Source of the DNA: Humulus lupulus | Taxonomy: Eukaryota > Streptophyta > Magnoliopsida > Rosales > Cannabaceae | DNA length: 64,000 nucleotides | Direction: 5' to 3' | Assembly (NCBI RefSeq): GCF_963169125.1 | Contig: NC_084793.1 | Location: 226,408,360-226,472,359, forward strand | Shown here: piece after piece, positions 33,646 through 45,178 of the stretch | Layout of the letters: each line of letters opens with the position of its first letter | Position numbering within the stretch: position 1 is the first letter of the stretch | Program-made: the position numbers and the translations under genes | The notes under the pieces: generated by a model | The model's database searches: none | Seen by the model: the letters and a program-made list of their open reading frames with translations, nothing else | What the model was told of the DNA's origin: nothing

Positions 33646-35079
33646 CTATATGGAATCTTCATACGTATTGGTAGTAGGGCAACTGAAGGAAGGTTCGATT
33701 TCTTCCACGTAGAAGTTCTTATGGCCCTCTTCCACACGTATGTACTTCTGTGCTCTCTCGAAGAAGTCGTCCAAACTCGAAATTTCTCTTTTGAGCATGC
33801 TCCCCCACAACTTGCTTCCTGGACGAACTCCGGCTGTAATAGCCATCTTGTTGCTTCTATACTGAACCTATGGATGTAGTCCTTCAGACTTTCATTCTCG
33901 CCTTGTTTTATGTTAGCGAGGTTGGTGGTTGGCATGACGTAATCACAGGTTGTATGGTGTTGCTGAAGAAATTCATCAGAGAATTGTTGCCATGACTCAA
34001 TTGTCCCTGGCCTCAACCTCTTGAACCACTTGTACGCCACTCCTTTAAGTGTAACGATGAAGCAATGACACTTTGCCCTGTTGTTGACCCCTCTTAACCT
34101 CATCAAGTTATTGAAGGTGTCTAAATGATATTTTGGATAAGTAGTACCCTCGTACGAAGTCATGCGAGGCTCTCTGAAGCCAGAGGGCATCTGCTCAGCC
34201 TAAATCTCCCTTGTGAAGGGTGAATCACGGTCAAATTCCGTCATCCATGTGCCCCCCAAGTGCAGTGGTGATCTTGCCTCGAGGGCTTCGTATTTTGGTG
34301 TCTCGTCCCCTCCTCTTTTTGCATAAGGAGTTTTGCAGGTTCTCGGGCTGATCCCTTGCCTTGGTTGTGTCCCTCGGGGGAACCGCGGGGGGTACGTCTC
34401 TTACTTCTGACCTCTCTCCATGGGGCTCTTTTCTTAGGCCAGGGGGTTCTTCTTTTGAGGGGACTTTGGCCTCGTTCTTACGACCATCACCTTCCCTCCG
34501 CCTTTGCTTCTGGGGACATTTCGTTGGCCTAGGTCCCCCCTGATACCTTGTCTGGGGGGTTTTACTGGCGGAAAGTTGGGTTCCCCCATCATCTACGGGG
34601 ACAGTGCTTTCCCATTTTTCATGCTCCTTCCCTTTACGCGCAGGAGGGGGTGCGCTTGACTTTCCTCGCAATAGGTCATTTAAAACCTCTTGCATGTTCT
34701 CTATCTGGGTTTCCAGCTTTCGAGTCTTTTTATGTAACTCTTGAATCTCATCCCTATAGAGGCGAGTCCTTGAGCCTGAACTTACCGAGCGTACCCCGGG
34801 ACTCTTGCTTGGCCCGTGCGTTGATGGACCTGGGTCTTGGTGGCCTGAGCATGGTGCTACCGGAGGCCGGTGAAGTGAATGCACTGGCGGCACCAAATGA
34901 CCTCCGTCGGGCCAGATGGTTGGATATGAGGCTTCCTTCCCCTCCCTTGGGGGAAGAGACTCCTCCAGTCTGCCTCCATGTTTAGGCGGAGGGGGGTCTT
35001 TCTGGGTAGCCCTCCGCTCTACTTCATCCCGGAGAACCTCATCATCTTGTATTTGCCATAGGCGTTTTGAACGTCTTAG
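33646..35079 (-). pseudogene. gag: TRG gag, frameshifted
   Basis: Likely start at 35079 (MLRRSKRLWQIQDDEV), matching the GYP-2 start; an upstream ATG at 35148 lies in the primer-binding region and is unlikely. Order: basic/proline-rich N-terminus; short coiled-coil-like stretch (LYRDEIQELHKKTRKLETQ); basic linker; gag core (YPKYHLDTFNNLMRLRG, AYKWFKRLRPGTI, ENESLKDYIHRF); and FFERAQKYIRVEEGH. The frame shifts near 34245 and near 33845, and a TAG lies at 34200-34202 where sister copies have a glutamine codon. The knuckle and protease found in GYP-2 are absent. Confidence 0.87.
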
Positions 35080-35150
35080 CATCTTTCTTTGCTGGGAATG
35101 ATGGAAGAACACTGGCTTGATGCTTGTTCTTCCCACAGACGGCGCCAAAC

Positions 35151-37092
35151 TGTTGACGGTGAAATCTCGTCAACGAAATTAGGTCGGAAAACTCAAAGGT
35201 AAATGCGTCAACGAAATTAGGTCGGAAAACTCAAAGGTAAATGCGACGATCTCTAGATAAGAACTTAGAATTAACTTATGAAAGGATAAACACAGATGAA
35301 CAATGGAGTGAAAAAATGTATATTTCTTAATGGCCTCTGCATACAATGAATTTTCCAACCCCCTTTCAGGTGGTTTTAGAGTTCATTTTATAGTAGGCTC
35401 TAATGGCCTTAGGTACATAGTGGTCCAAGGGACCAAGTGGTACATACGTACTGTGTCAGGGGAGTGGCTCCAGAGGCTGTGGTCGTACACCCCGTACAGG
35501 AGCAGGTGTCAGGAGGATGTCTCCACTACTTATCTGTATCCATGTCTGATGCGTGGTGGCAGGCGTAGTGGCGCAGGAGGTAGTGGTGTCGGCTCTGACC
35601 TATGGCCATAGACGTACGGACCATGACCTATGGGCGAGGCCATGGAGTGAGGCCATGGGCGAGGCCATGGAGGAGGCCATGGGGCCGAGGCCATGGAGGA
35701 GGCCATGGAGGAGGCCATGGGGCCGAGGCCATGGAGGAGAGGCCATGGAGTGAGGCCATGGGGCCGAGGCCATGGAGGAGGCCATGGGGGAGGCCATGGA
35801 GTGAGGCCATGGGCGAGGCCATGGAGGAGGCCTTGGGGCCAGGCCATGGAGGAGGCCATGGAGGAGGCCATGGGGCCGAGGCCATGGAGGAGGCCATGGG
35901 GCCGAGGCCATGGGCGAGGCCATGGAGGAGGCCATGGGCGAGGCCATGGAGGAGGCCATGGGGCCGAGGCCATGGAGGAGGCCATGGGGCCGAGGCCATG
36001 GAGGAGGCCATGGGGCCGAGGCCATGGAGGAGGCCATGGAGGAGGCCATGGGCGAGGCCATGGAGGAGGCCATGGGCGAGGCCATGGAGGAGGCCATGGG
36101 GCCGAGGCCATGGAGGAGGCCATGGGGCCGAGGCCATGGAGGAGAGGCCATGGAGTGAGGCCATGGGGCCGAGGCCATGGAGGAGGCCATGGGGGAGGCC
36201 ATGGAGTGAGGCCATGGGCGAGGCCATGGAGGAGGCCATGGGCGAGGCCATGGAGGAGGCCATGGAGGAGGCCATGGGGTCGAGGCCATGGAGGAGGCCA
36301 TGGAGGAGGCCATGGGGCCGAGGCCATGGAGGAGGCCATGGAGTGAGGCCATGGGGCCGAGGCCATGGAGGAGGCCATGGGCGAGGCCATGGAGGAGGCC
36401 ATGGGCGAGGCCATGGAGGAGGCCATGGGGCCGAGGCCATGGAGGAGGCCATGGAGGAGGCCATGGGCGAGGCCATGGAGGAGGCCATGGGGCCGAGGCC
36501 ATGGAGGAGGCCATGGGGCCGAGGCCATGGAGGAGGCCATGGGCGAGGCCATGGAGGAGGCCATGGGCGAGGCCATGGGGCCGAGGCCATGGAGGAGGCC
36601 ATGGGGCCAAGGCCATGGAGGAGGCCATGGGCGAGGCCATGGAGGAGGCCATGGAGGAGGCCATGGGGCCGAGGCCATGGAGGAGGCCATGGAGGAGGCC
36701 ATGGGCGAGGCCATGGAGGAGGCCATGGAGGAGGCCATGGGGCCGAGGCCATGGAGGAGGCCATGGGCGAGAGGGGCCTCGCGAGGCTACTGAGCCTTGG
36801 CACCTATGCCTTGCCAACGTGGGCCACTTGGCATCGAGTCCACAAGAAACGAATCCAGACTCGTGTTGTGATGGCGCGATGGATTCCCGAGACGACGGTG
36901 GCCTTAGGGCCTTGCCTCGGCCTCATTCTTTCTCTTGATGGGATTATGAGCATCAACATTTCTCATGAGATGATCTCTTGTATTCAACAAGGCCTACAGG
37001 CTCGAGCCCAATAGCATGAATAAGCAACCCTTATCCCTATGTTCCAACCAGGGACTAAAGAGTTTCTTTTTGGTGGATTTTTGGCATCCACA
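35151..37092 (-). repeat. TRG 5' LTR
   Basis: 1942 bp, partner of the LTR at 31182. A 38-bp segment (starting TCAACGAAATTAGGTCGG) is tandemly duplicated at 35169-35244, whereas the other LTR has it once. Its minisatellite (about 35632-36772) is some 200 bp longer. Confidence 0.92.
35632..36772 (+). repeat. GAGGCCATGG minisatellite, right LTR of TRG
   Basis: Same core and spacer types as the array at 31758 but a different order and more copies, and runs of consecutive AG-spaced cores are commoner. Flanks on both sides are shared with the other LTR, so the array changed after insertion. Confidence 0.95.
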
Positions 37093-37113
37093 CATAGCTT
37101 AAATTTCGCAACA

Positions 37114-37340
37114 TTGCACTTTAGGTATAGCACGGATCTCTTTAAGTAATTGTTTCTTAGTGGTCCTAATGATAGGAGGCATCCTTTCTATGGTGCAATT
37201 ATAAAAACTAAATATTTAAAACAAAGAAAGAAAATAACAATTAAAGCAAGTACTTACGACACGGTGAGGTGAGATTTTCCCATCTTTAGCATGTATGCGG
37301 AGGGTCCTTGGAAACATGAAAGACCGTCTCTTATCCCATT
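37114..37340 (-). other. Short exon-like stretch (uncertain)
   Basis: On the minus strand a stretch open from the L3 boundary at 37340 reads WDKRRSFMFPRTLRIHAKDG and ends with GTGTC|GTAAGTACTTG, a splice-donor-like site near 37257. A second open stretch (MPPIIRTTKKQLLKE) follows nearer 37190. I do not recognise the family. It could be a fragment of a host gene or of a DNA transposon, or chance. Confidence 0.25.
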
Positions 37341-40300
37341 TGTAAAACGCATCCTAATATATTACTTTATTAAAACGTCGCTCAACTCACATATATTAGA
37401 AATATACCTTGCAATTTGGGCCCAATAGTTTGAAATAAAAATATTATGACTTTATGCAGTATTTGGAAATAAAATAAACAAAATAAGTCCCACTGACGAA
37501 ATTTGAAACATAATCTATAGCATAAGTTTCTTAATTATTCTTGGCGCTCATCTTGATCGTTATTCGTTCATAGGACACCCCACGTCATACATGCCTAGAC
37601 GTCGAAACTTCCCACATCACTGTGCGTGCCAATGAAAAACCAATTGCCTACCTAAAAGGGGGGAAAGTAAGGAGGTGAGCTAAAAGCCCAATAAGGAAGT
37701 ACAAACAAATACAACAGATTCAAGAAAACACAAGAAGAACGTATTCGTATCGTAAACTCATGGAAAAATATATCATAATCATAGTTATACATCATAATCA
37801 TACGTCATGTGATCATGACACCCCTATCATCCATGTCACATCATGAGGTAACCAACAAAAGCATAAACTGGTAAGACCTCGTCTATGAGGTAAATGGGAT
37901 CTTAGGTCCTCGAATAACCTCGGCGCGTCCGCCCTATGAGTTACGTCATATCCTTAGTAACTTATTTGTTGTGTCGCATTTAGCATGCTAACAACCTATT
38001 GCTTTTCATACAACATACCAGCACATGCATAGTAGTTCATATCATAACATAGGAATTCGTACTTTTCATAACACTTTATTTTACCATAGGTCATACATTC
38101 CATAACAACATAATTCATGCTATCATTTCAGTTCATACCTTTCATAACAAAAATCATAGAAATTCTAGCTAACTTCCTTACCTCAAGTCCAAGCAAGACA
38201 TAAAGTGCAGGTACATCACAAGGAGCCTATAATCATAATCAAACGTTCATTGTAAAATCATGTATGATTAAACATGCCCAACATACATACCCCACGTGTG
38301 GATGGGCCATGCACACGTGGCACAAATTGCACTGCAACTCTATTCACATAACAACGTCACATATAATCATAAAGAATAATGTCAATTCTACCAATTAATC
38401 CTTCATGGTTACAAAACAAAAATTATATGTTTGAATAAAAGGCGTATGCTTGAACGTAAAAATACACTTGCATGTAACATGCATTCTTGAGAGTGTTCTT
38501 AAAATTAGTGTTCAAGTTAATAATTCTACTTGTTCATTTTATTGCCACTTTCTTAAAAATTCAACAAACATAAATAATTCGCCACCTTAGTTAATGCCAC
38601 GTTATTTCTTTAAATCACACATTTTCATTCATAAATTTTATTACAAATATTTTAATTTACTAAAATAATTCCTTAACTTTAGTTTGCATAAAAATTAATA
38701 CTCTCATTTATTATTTAATAACAATTAATAGAATGTGACAAAGTTTTGTAGTTACATATAAATAATTAAATAAATTCTTAGATCACCTTTAAATTAATTT
38801 ACTCAATTATTTTTTAAATAAATACAAATAATAAAAAAAAACTGCATAAATATAAATGAGAACAAATACGTATTTAGAATGTGGAAAATTATATTTTTCA
38901 TGTATAAGATCTAAGACTTACAATATTTGAGCACATACCTTATATTTTTAATTTAAAAGAAACTTTGTTTCAAGAAACTAAAAAAAATCTTGCACCCATT
39001 TTATTACATATATTTTTAATAATCAATTTGTAAGCATAAAAATTGCATAGTTTTTCTTTCACAACTTTTAAAAAAAAAAAACTGCATGTGTTTAATTTGA
39101 TAAAAACCCCATTAACATGTGAAATAAAATGTCTTTTGTTTATATAAAATCAAAACATCACTTTGAGGCATAACTTGTGCATTTTAAAATCATTTATTTA
39201 TCATCACCATCGAATAAAATAAAATAAAAGCAACCATAAAATTACATAACATGCTTAAACAACGCTTATAATACTTTTAGCAATTTAACAATTTACCTTA
39301 ACATTCTTCTACACTTGTACACCTCAATATTACATTTAGCATGCAAGACACAACAACATAAAAGAAAACAAACTACCCTAACCATGTCAACACCCAAGGC
39401 CGAATATACACATGTTCTCTCATCAAAATAACTTTCCAAATCCATTAAGTCCCTTTCTTATGAAAAATCAGAATAGAATATAATAACAAAAAAAAATGAA
39501 AAATGAAACACCAATAGAACATGTGAACTTCCTCCCTAAGACGAAACCTTCATAACCAACAACCCAAGCCCCTTTTTCATATTTGCAAGAATATTTAAAG
39601 AGACAATCATAACATAAAATAGACCAAAACAATTCTTCGGCCTTAGCATGCATCTATCAACATACTTGCATATCCTTTTACAAATTATTAAATTAAACAT
39701 GATTATGGTAACATAAACATAGGATCCCCACAAGGATTCTCGAAAACCCTAGATGATGCAATATCAAAACCAATATTATCATGTTTCTAATGTCAAGATA
39801 AAATCAAAAGAATCAACAAACAAAATAAACTATACTCACAATCCCTTTTAAACATAGCTAAACCCCATAGGCATCAACCAATATTCAACCCTCCAACCCA
39901 TAGACAAAATCCTTAGCATGTTTCTATGGATTTAATGAAAATAAAGACATGGGGAACAACCATCAAAACATATATGAAAAAAAAATCAAAAAACAACAAT
40001 CAATCAAAATAACAACAAATCAATAACAAGGCTAGAGATCAGCTACCTCATTTGATAGTAATCAAACTCACAAAGTTGATTCACCTTTTGGCACCTATGA
40101 TTTTCGAACACCACAAGGAAGAGAAAGAAAAACAAACACTTTGAATTGAGGAGAAGATCTAGTCTAAAGAATCAAACCAAAATCCAAACAAGGCCATACC
40201 TATCAAGATTTTGAACCCCTCCTCTTCTCTTTCTCCTTCTTCTTCTTCCTTCTCCCTTGCTCGTGATCTCTCTCTCTCTCCCTTTCTCTCTCTAGTTGAG

Positions 40301-40962
40301 CCTCTCTCTCTCCCCTCCTCCTCTATGCAGTCGGCCACCAACAAGAGCTCCTTCCTATTTCTATTTAAAGGCCCTAGTTGTTGAAACCCTATGCTCCAAT
40401 GGGAAAGGGAAACTCCCCAATTTAATTCCCCTTTATCCTTGATTTTTAAATAAAAGAAAAATACAAGAAAATAAATAGAAAATATGTCTATCAACTACAT
40501 AAGGAAACAATTTCCCTTGACTTCTCTCCCTCATGCCACACGCCTACCCTCTCTCTCCTCTTCCTCTTGCTTCCTTTTCTTTTTCTATAAAATCCCAAAT
40601 CCTCTAATAAACACATATCTTCTTAAAATATTCATGTATAATTCCTCCTATTATTTTATTTTTCTTTCTAAATAATTAAACAAAATAAATAAATAAATAA
40701 TCAATAGAAAGATATGCACCATGCATGGAAACTAATGCATGCTCACTATGGACAACACACACAAGTACTCTAGTGCATCTCTACCCAACCAAAACTCAAG
40801 AAAGCTCTTAAAATAGAATAATTAAATAAAATAATTAACAAAATTAAATTCACATAATTTCTACCAAACAAAAAAAAAATTCTAACACTTAACAATTAAC
40901 AATTAATTTAAAAATAAACAAACCATTTAAATAATAATAAAATAAAATTTTGGTGTGCTACA
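37341..40962 (-). repeat. Long LTR L3
   Basis: Minus strand TGTAGCACACC...ATGCGTTTTACA, about 3.6 kb, clearly related to L2 along its length (same TGTAG(T/C)(G/A)CACCAAA start, AAATACACTTGCATGTAACATGC block, GGCCATGCACACG block). Donor-like GAG|GTAAGGAAG at 38181, hairpin GGGCT-TTT-AGCTC at 37677-37689 and acceptor CCCCTTTTAG ending at 37652 (all minus strand). TATA-like CTTTAAATAG near 40365. No coding sequence or second LTR; target duplication not evident. Confidence 0.75.
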
Positions 40963-41779
40963 TCATCATCATCATAAACCAAACTCATACAACATAACCA
41001 TCATAGATATCATGCTTAAAATTTATACAATATACTCGAATCAATAAGCATATTTATCAAAATACAAAAGAAACAAATTAGAACCTTTTTGGCTAGTCGA
41101 CTCAAGTCGATCTAGACTTATATTAATGACCCTTCTTGATGTTCCTATTTTTTTTAATGAGCCAAAGGCTATGAGGCCTATGGGACCAAGGGATATCTCG
41201 CGAAACCAAAGGCTATAAATTCAAGGTGTATATCACCAAGCCAAGGGTCATGAGGTTGGGGCATCGTGTGGGGTGGTCATCCTTTAGGGTGACTACCCTT
41301 GTATGGATGTGCCACTTTTGAAACTTCTTTTTTTCATTTTTTTTTTACCTTATGATGTCTATAAGGGTAGTAAATCCTTTTAGACGCCATGGGATCCCCT
41401 ATTTTTGTCTTTACTGGCGTTATGCCCCCAAGTGGTTGGTGTAAGAGTGGAGTAAATGCTTTGAATACATAGAACATAATCAGTAAGATAGATGCTTGAT
41501 ATTACATCGATTATGAGTAAAGTAGATGGACATATGTGGAAACCATGCACCTATTTCGTCATAAGGTAGGTGACCTCTTGGACTTAATACATACTAAGAT
41601 AGATAGGGATGCTTTACTATTACATTAGGAGGCTAACTAGGGTAACCTCTTTGATTTATTATATTAAATACAAAACCTTACTAGACATGCCCTTCCAAGT
41701 GCACATGTTTGTGGGATTTGCTTGGGTTGCATTGTAGGTCCCTTCCCCTTCACAACCATTGATATCATGAGCTTTTAGA

Positions 41780-44700
41780 GCTTGGTGAATCTTTGTAGAA
41801 CGATGTTGTAGTGTTCTCTAGTTTCCTAGAGTGTTCGCGGGTGTTTATGGAAGGTGGCTTAAAGTGAGGCTCTAGTCTGCCTATTCTCAAATGGTCATGG
41901 CCATCTTCAACTCGAATGTTGTAATATCCGAAAACACATTTTAATTATTTATTGTTATTTTATTTACTTATTTTTAATTTAATTATTTTATTTTACTATT
42001 CTTTATTATTGTCTTGTTTACTTGTTTAATTAGTTGCTATCTTATTTACTATAATAGCTATTCTTTTATTTATTTATGTAGTTATTTTACATTATTTTAT
42101 TTACTTATTTATGCTTTAAATCAATTATATGAGAAATGTGTGCACGTGTGTGTATGGACTGCCTTGGGCGTGTGGAGTGAAGAAGGAAAGAGTGAATGAT
42201 CATGTTTTGCAATGTATGGAAAAACTACTAAGAGATGGTGTGGAATAAGCAAGGTTGATTTTTTGTTTTCTTGATGAGTTGGACATTAATCAAGAAGGTT
42301 ATCTTATCACCATCATGGATACAATTTGGAAAATATAAAGGTAAGTATTTTCTAAATTCTTGTGGTGCATTTAGTAAGGGTGAATCATGATAACAAGATG
42401 ACTCAGAAGTGACTAGATAATGAGGTGTGAAATCCTCTAGAAATTCCTTATGATTTTCGAAATTGATGTGTAGCTATCCATTAGAGACTTTGATTACTTA
42501 TTTATGGAAAGTAGATAATGTAGATTTGATCTAGTGAGTTGATGATTGAGAGAAATGGGGAAACTCAAGGTATCCTACTAAGCTAATTTCAAAATTGGCT
42601 AAAGGATTTCTACTCATTAGGTGTGATTGATAGCAAGACAATGACGGATGATCAAAGAGTGACTATTCTTTCCTTTTATAAGTGATTTTCAAAATTAAGG
42701 GGATAAGAGTGATGATATTTGGGAATCATGGTGATTTGATTTGGAATCATGAACTTGGTACAAGGAATAGACTAGGTTCGTAAATTTTTATAATGAATCG
42801 AGTGTATGGATGGTAATTGTAAATTAGGAATCAATTAGGATTATTTTATTGAGAAATTAGGAATCAATCAGGCTACATGATTGGAATCAATCAGGCTATA
42901 TGATTGGAATCAATCAACATTTATTGAGAGGATTTGATGAGAGTGTGGAAGGGTGGCGTTGGAGCCTATAAATAGAGAGATCTTAGCTCTCATTTTCGCA
43001 CAACACAAGAAGAAGAAGAAGAAGAAGAAGAAGGTGAGGCCGAGAAGGTGGAGGTCTAGCTTGAGGGCTCAAGATTTTTCGTGAAGAAAGGGTTCAAAGG
43101 TTAAGGTAACATCTCGATGGTTGGTTTGAATTTAGTGATAAATTTCTTCTTTTCTTCTTGGTGGTCATTGGAGTGTGATTTTGTGGTTTAGAGGTGTTCG
43201 AATTCCAAGAATTCAAGGACGGGTAGGATTCGACTCTCGATCTCCAAAGGTATCGTTATTGTTATCATTTTAAAGTTTATGTTCAATTAAGGTTGTTTGG
43301 GTTTAGGTTTGATTATAAGTTTGGATACTATGGATTTAATGCATGTTGTGCATGGCCCATGCAAAAAGGGTTTGGACGTGTGACTTAAATTTTGGGCATG
43401 ATGTTGGTTCTTACTATAACACTCTTATTTTATGTTTAGGTTTTGATCATTGAAGCGGAATCACTTTCTTCTTTTTCAAAGACTCCACACACACGCCAAG
43501 GTAAGGAGGTTAAACATGTTTAATTGATTGCTAAAGTTTATGGAATGCATGTTGTATGCTAATGTTTCAGGGCATGTACTTGGGAAGGTAAAAGGTGGAC
43601 AAAGGTAGCCACAATGTTGACCATGGTGGTCGTAGAGAGGACCAAAAGTTCTTCCTCATAGTATCTCTCCCATTTACATGCGTAGTGTGCACATAGGTTT
43701 TCTGTATGATGATGATGATATGTCTTGTTATGATATGAGATTATGGATTGATATATGAGGTTTGCTTGTATGTTGCTTTTTGGTTTAGTTTTCCTGACTA
43801 GGCTGTTAGCTCACCCTTTACCTTTTCCCCTACAAGTAATAAGTTAATGCATGTTTTGTGATGAATGGCAGGTTAGATCATTTCCAAAGGGACGTATGTA
43901 CGATGTGAGGGGCCTTGTGAACGAAAGCGATCAAGAATTCCATAGGATCTATTAATGTTATTTCTATTAGCTATTTTTGTATGGGACAAATACCTATTGC
44001 ATGAAATTATATTTTTATTTTATTTTAAACGAGACATCCAGATGTTGTTGCAAGTTTTTAATTATCTTTAAGAATAAATATTTCATTTTTTAAGTTTAAA
44101 GTAAGTTTTACTTAAAAATACTTGTTGTGTTGAGAGATGTCAAATTAGGCCGTTACAGATGTACTTTAGAGCTCTTTCATAGAAGTCGTCTAGGTTCTCT
44201 ATCTCTCTCTTGAGCATGCTATCCCACAGTTTGCTCTTTGCATGTACCCCTGTAGTGATGGCCATTTTTAGCTCATCTTTAGGAAACTTTCCAACTTTAG
44301 CTGCCTCTGTGTTGCAGCGTTGAATATACTTTTTCAAATTTTCATTTTCACCCTGCTTTACATTGGCAAGGCTTACGGCAGGTGTTGTGTAATCATGGAA
44401 GGTCCGATGTTGTCGAAGGAATTTCTCTAAGAGTTGCCTCCATGAGGAAAAATTCCCTGGGGCTAACTTTTTGAACCACATGTAAGCGGCTCCTCTTAGT
44501 GTGACCGCAAAACAATGGCACCTAGCCTTGGAGGAGACCCCCGTCAATTTTATTAAGTCATTGAAGGCATCCAAGTGATACTTTGGGTCTGTTATACCTT
44601 TGTAAGGTGTCATGTGTGGTTATTTGAAGTGGGACAAGAGAAGTTCTGCTTGGATCTCTCTTAAAAGTGGAGATTTCTCATCAAACTCATCATCACCTAG

Positions 44701-45178
44701 CTGTCCTCTTGGCATGACTGCTATCTTTCTTCTAAGGTCCTTCATTTTCACGTCTAGTTCATTCCTCTTCTTGTTTAATGAGGCCAGAAGGTCATTGGTG
44801 AATGGAGCTTGTGTTTTGTTCCTCTCCATGAAAGAATTTGTGGGAACCTTCTCTCTTTTATCCACCGGTGCTTTCTTGGAGGTCGAGGTGTCCGCACCAT
44901 GTTGTCGCTCCCATCTTCTTGATCACATCATTGGCATAAAAACTTCATGGTTGCTCCTAGAAAGTTGGGCTATGCAATCATCAACGGGGAAAGTGGTTTC
45001 CTTCCTTCTCTGTTCCTCCCCTATACACGTAGTGAGAGGTACTTCAGACCTTGCTTGGGCTATGCAGATGAGCACTTCTAGCATTCTTTCCACAGTTTCT
45101 TCCAACTTTCGGTTCTTCAATCGTAGCTTATCTATATCTCTTTTATAAGTTTGAGTTCTAGAGGTTGAGCTTGTCGAG
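41780..45178 (-). pseudogene. gag: GYP-4 gag, split by L4
   Basis: One minus-strand frame: coiled-coil-like YKRDIDKLRLKNRKLEETVE, basic linker, gag core (YPKYHLDAFNDLIKLTGVS has D for Y at position 1; AYMWFKKLAPGNF; ENENLKKYIQRCN) and DDFYERALKYI, where L4 interrupts. The reading resumes beyond L4 with RVEDGHDHLR. Outside L4 only two stops occur over about 340 codons (near 44923 and 44620), making it the least damaged Tat-type gag here. It resembles the GYP-2 and TRG gags throughout. Confidence 0.83.
41921..44157 (+). repeat. Solo long LTR L4 inside GYP-4 gag
   Basis: TGTAATATCCG...TTAGGCCGTTACA, 2237 bp, with flanks AATGT (41916-41920) and GATGT (44158-44162), a 5-bp duplication with one change, located within a gag codon run. 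TATA-like CCTATAAATAGAG at 42962. A GAA-type microsatellite at 43010-43033, donor-like AAG|GTAAGGAGG at 43501, hairpin at 43800-43812 and acceptor-like TTTTCCCCTACAAG ending at 43836. No coding sequence. Confidence 0.85.

Larger units (their letters stand above)
31182..37092 (-). mobile_element. TRG: gag-only LTR element (TR-GAG type), complete
   Basis: Minus-strand element with LTRs 31182-33007 and 35151-37092, perfect duplication CATAG (31177-31181, 37093-37097), a primer site (35131-35150) and a polypurine tract (33008-33022). The 2143-bp interior encodes only gag. The layout matches the TR-GAG class of non-autonomous plant retrotransposons. Termini, TATA context, primer site and polypurine tract match GYP-2, so both belong to one family. 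LTR arms outside the minisatellite are nearly identical, which argues for a fairly recent insertion. Confidence 0.92.
22404..37113 (+). mobile_element. ATH: Athila-like gypsy element, internally deleted, with two nested insertions
   Basis: Plus-strand parts: gag C-terminus and protease (22404-23364 and 27343-27710), a 3' region (27711-29633) and a 3' LTR (29634-31181 plus 37098-37113). L2 splits the protease and TRG splits the LTR. RT, RNase H and integrase are absent. Just after the protease comes a GCGTCCGGCTAAATGGCGTT...GGAGGCATCCCAATGG block, the conserved sequence found before the 3' end of Athila-type elements. The 5' LTR and gag N-terminus are missing at the junction with the chromovirus fragment at 22403. 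Confidence 0.82.
29634..37113 (+). repeat. ATH 3' LTR, split by TRG
   Basis: Parts 29634-31181 and 37098-37113 form an LTR of about 1.56 kb, TGTTGGGTTCATTTTAGG...TTTCGCAACA. It follows the polypurine tract. Near its end it has the Athila-like CGTGGGACGATGCTCGTTC (31119). TRG inserted 16 bp before its end with duplication CATAG. The end at 37113 is inferred from the CA terminus. Confidence 0.7.

Noticed and set aside
34231..35148. TRG gag start at 35148
   Set aside because: This ATG overlaps the primer-binding site. The ATG at 35079 lines up with the GYP-2 start at 7098.
40159..40494. 111-codon minus-strand ORF with RERSRAREKEEEEGER
   Set aside because: Caused by the CT/GA-rich microsatellite in L3; the related L2 and L6 have different low-complexity tracts here.
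44612..45148. 178-codon plus-strand ORF at 44612
   Set aside because: Antisense shadow of GYP-4 gag, whose minus-strand frame aligns with two other gags.
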